From an uncultured Flavobacteriales bacterium (lineage in GTDB: Bacteria > Bacteroidota > Bacteroidia > Flavobacteriales > Crocinitomicaceae): a stretch of DNA of 8,243 nucleotides. Shown piece by piece: positions 6,973 through 8,243 of the stretch. The notes below the pieces were generated by a model that was given only the letters and a program-made list of their open reading frames with translations, searched no databases and had not been told where the DNA came from. The DNA is taken from contig CAMLET010000119.1 in the NCBI GenBank assembly GCA_946479125.1, forward strand, positions 1 through 8,243, in the 5' to 3' direction. The position numbers were made by a program, and so were the translations under genes. Each line of letters begins with the position of its first letter. Position 1 is the first letter of the stretch.

Positions 6973-7434
6973 TTACTTTTCTAACCAATTTACAATTTCA
7001 TCGTCAAACGGAGATACACCTGAAAGCAAAACTTTCACCACTTCACCATTTTCGTCCACCAAATACTTTTGAAAGTTCCACTCTACCTCGTTTCCATCAA
7101 TTGCAGTTAAGAACTGATACAACGGATGTTTTTGATCTCCGAGAATAGTGATTTTCTCAGTTAATGGAAATGTAACTCCGTAACGCTTCGTACAAAATTC
7201 ACCAATTTGTTCAGCCGAACCCGGTTCCTGCGCTCCGAAATCGTTACATGGAACTCCAATCACTTCAAAATTGTCAGCACCAAATTCTTCGTAAAGACCT
7301 TGTAATTCTGCATACTGCGGTGTAAATCCACATTCAGAAGCTACATTCACAAAAAGCAGTTTCTTTCCTTTGAACTTAGACCAATCTATGGTCTCACCTT
7401 CAAGCGATTTGATTTGAATATCTTCTAATCTCAT
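6973..7434 (-). CDS. Glutathione peroxidase family thiol peroxidase (probably thioredoxin-dependent)
   Basis: This 153-residue protein reduces hydrogen peroxide and organic hydroperoxides. The thioredoxin-fold family signatures are present: NVASECGFTPQY with peroxidatic C35, VPCNDFGAQEPG with Q69, and EWNF with W119 and N120, which complete the Cys-Gln-Trp-Asn tetrad. C81 in FCTKRYGVTFPL is placed like the resolving cysteine of thioredoxin-using enzymes (46 residues after C35), and C63 is also conserved in that group. No selenocysteine codon is used. Because the same locus encodes bacillithiol synthesis and not glutathione synthesis, electrons probably come from thioredoxin or possibly a bacilliredoxin (inference). 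There is no signal peptide, so it is cytosolic. Its ATG (7434-7432) overlaps the TGA of the upstream ccsA gene by four bases (ATGA), indicating co-transcription and likely translational coupling. The length is normal for bacterial members. Confidence 0.92.
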   Translation of the reverse strand: MRLEDIQIKSLEGETIDWSKFKGKKLLFVNVASECGFTPQYAELQGLYEEFGADNFEVIGVPCNDFGAQEPGSAEQIGEFCTKRYGVTFPLTEKITILGDQKHPLYQFLTAIDGNEVEWNFQKYLVDENGEVVKVLLSGVSPFDDEIVNWLEK

Positions 7435-8243
7435 AGCAATTCTTTCATTTTACGGTTGTAGATAGTGCTTTTGATTCCAGCCCAAACTGCCAATGCAATA
7501 AACAGTACGAACATTACATAAATATACGAAGGCAAACTTACAGCTCCATCACCCTGAGCATAAGAGTGTAAACCAACTAGAATGAAGTTTACACCAAAGA
7601 ACGTAAACATGATTGCCGCATAACCGAAGAAACTTGCAACGTTGAACGCATATTTACTTTTCAAGCCCGGAATGAAACGGAAATGTAAAATAATGGCATA
7701 AACCAAAACCGAAGCTAAAGCCCATGTTTCTTTCGGGTCCCAACCCCAATATCTTCCCCACGATTCATTGGCCCAGATTCCACCAAGGAAAGTTCCAATG
7801 GTCAGCATGAATGTTCCGATCATCATTAAAATTTCGGCAGCGTGAGTTAAGTCGCTAATGTCTTTGTTCACTTCCTTCGCATTTCTCATGTTACGAACAA
7901 GGAAAAGAATAATGTTCGTTAAACCAAGAATACAAGCTAAACCAAGGAACGCGTATGACGAGGTAATTACAGCTACGTGCACTTTTAACCAGTAACTTTT
8001 CAATACAGGTGCCAACGGTGTAATTTGTGGATCCAACAACTCCAATTCTGTAACCATGATGATACTTCCAGCCAATAATGCTGCCAATGGAAGAATAACC
8101 GGAATTTTTCTCATCAAAATCAAAGCAAGAAGTACTACAACCCAGGCAATGAAAACCAAGGCTTCATAACCATCACTCCATGGTGCGTAACCTGAAATGT
8201 AAGAACGAATAGCCAATCCGTAACCGTGGTAAAGGAAAGTAAT
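7431..8243 (-). CDS. ccsA: Cytochrome c biogenesis protein CcsA / CcsA half of CcsBA, 5'-truncated by the window edge
   Basis: This is the C-terminal part of the System II cytochrome c synthase, which carries heme across the inner membrane and joins it to CXXCH motifs of apocytochromes. Numbering from the TTG codon at 8216, there are about seven hydrophobic helices, the heme-binding WWD segment WGRYWGWDPKETWAL (153-167), flanking histidines H80 (SYWLKVHV) and H217 (ILVGLHSYA), and a membrane histidine H178, at the spacing expected for CcsA. The TTG at 8216 is not the start: the frame continues open to base 8243, reading ITFLYHGYGL before it, with the GLAIRSYISGYAPWSDGYE stretch typical of the region joining the CcsA half in Bacteroidota CcsBA fusions. 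Most of the gene therefore probably lies beyond the window; whether it is fused to CcsB cannot be seen. It is followed by the peroxidase gene with a 4-base overlap. Confidence 0.9.
   Translation of the reverse strand: MTFLYHGYGLAIRSYISGYAPWSDGYEALVFIAWVVVLLALILMRKIPVILPLAALLAGSIIMVTELELLDPQITPLAPVLKSYWLKVHVAVITSSYAFLGLACILGLTNIILFLVRNMRNAKEVNKDISDLTHAAEILMMIGTFMLTIGTFLGGIWANESWGRYWGWDPKETWALASVLVYAIILHFRFIPGLKSKYAFNVASFFGYAAIMFTFFGVNFILVGLHSYAQGDGAVSLPSYIYVMFVLFIALAVWAGIKSTIYNRKMKELL

Noticed and set aside
6973..7434. Glutathione-dependent selenoenzyme
   Set aside because: The active-site position is an ordinary cysteine codon and a resolving cysteine is present, which fits the thioredoxin-dependent bacterial class.

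Overview
The window reads as a piece of a Bacteroidota chromosome, most likely from Flavobacteriales. The evidence is a SusC/FecA-like TonB-dependent receptor with Bacteroidota-style plug motifs, a secreted protein ending in a type IX secretion (T9SS) type A sorting domain, the bacillithiol deacetylase BshB1, a CcsA half typical of fused Bacteroidota cytochrome c synthases, AT-rich starts without Shine-Dalgarno sequences, and CTCGA-rich intergenic inverted repeats. A Fluviicola-like (Crocinitomicaceae) source is possible but is only an impression.

Layout: positions 1-2504 (+) hold the 3' part of a TonB-dependent receptor gene whose start lies before the window; a strong intrinsic terminator follows at 2523-2558. 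The gap 2505-2836 holds an array of nine [C/A]ACATAG heptamers in both orientations. Positions 2837-5386 (+) encode an 849-residue secreted protein: signal peptide, beta-helix-like domain, three Ig/PKD-like modules, and a T9SS tail. A hairpin at 5408-5440 and a 131-base inverted-repeat element (5444-5574) separate it from a small NAD(P)H-dependent flavin reductase (5615-6154, +). That gene converges on a minus-strand cluster read from the right edge: the end of ccsA/ccsBA (open at the right edge, stop at 7431), a thioredoxin-type glutathione peroxidase overlapping it by 4 bases, and, after a 74-base gap filled by another inverted repeat, bshB1 (6185-6898).

How the genes work together: the receptor and the T9SS protein are probably an outer-membrane transporter and a surface-exposed partner, although a terminator makes them separate transcripts. 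The minus-strand set has a thiol-redox and envelope theme (cytochrome c maturation, peroxide reduction, bacillithiol synthesis) and may be one transcript. No mobile element with a transposase, CRISPR array, tRNA or rRNA was seen. The least explained parts are the three kinds of intergenic repeat, one of which appears to supply the 3' end and stop codon of the flavin reductase gene, and the beta-helix-like domain of the secreted protein. I found no convincing new defence or biosynthetic system.
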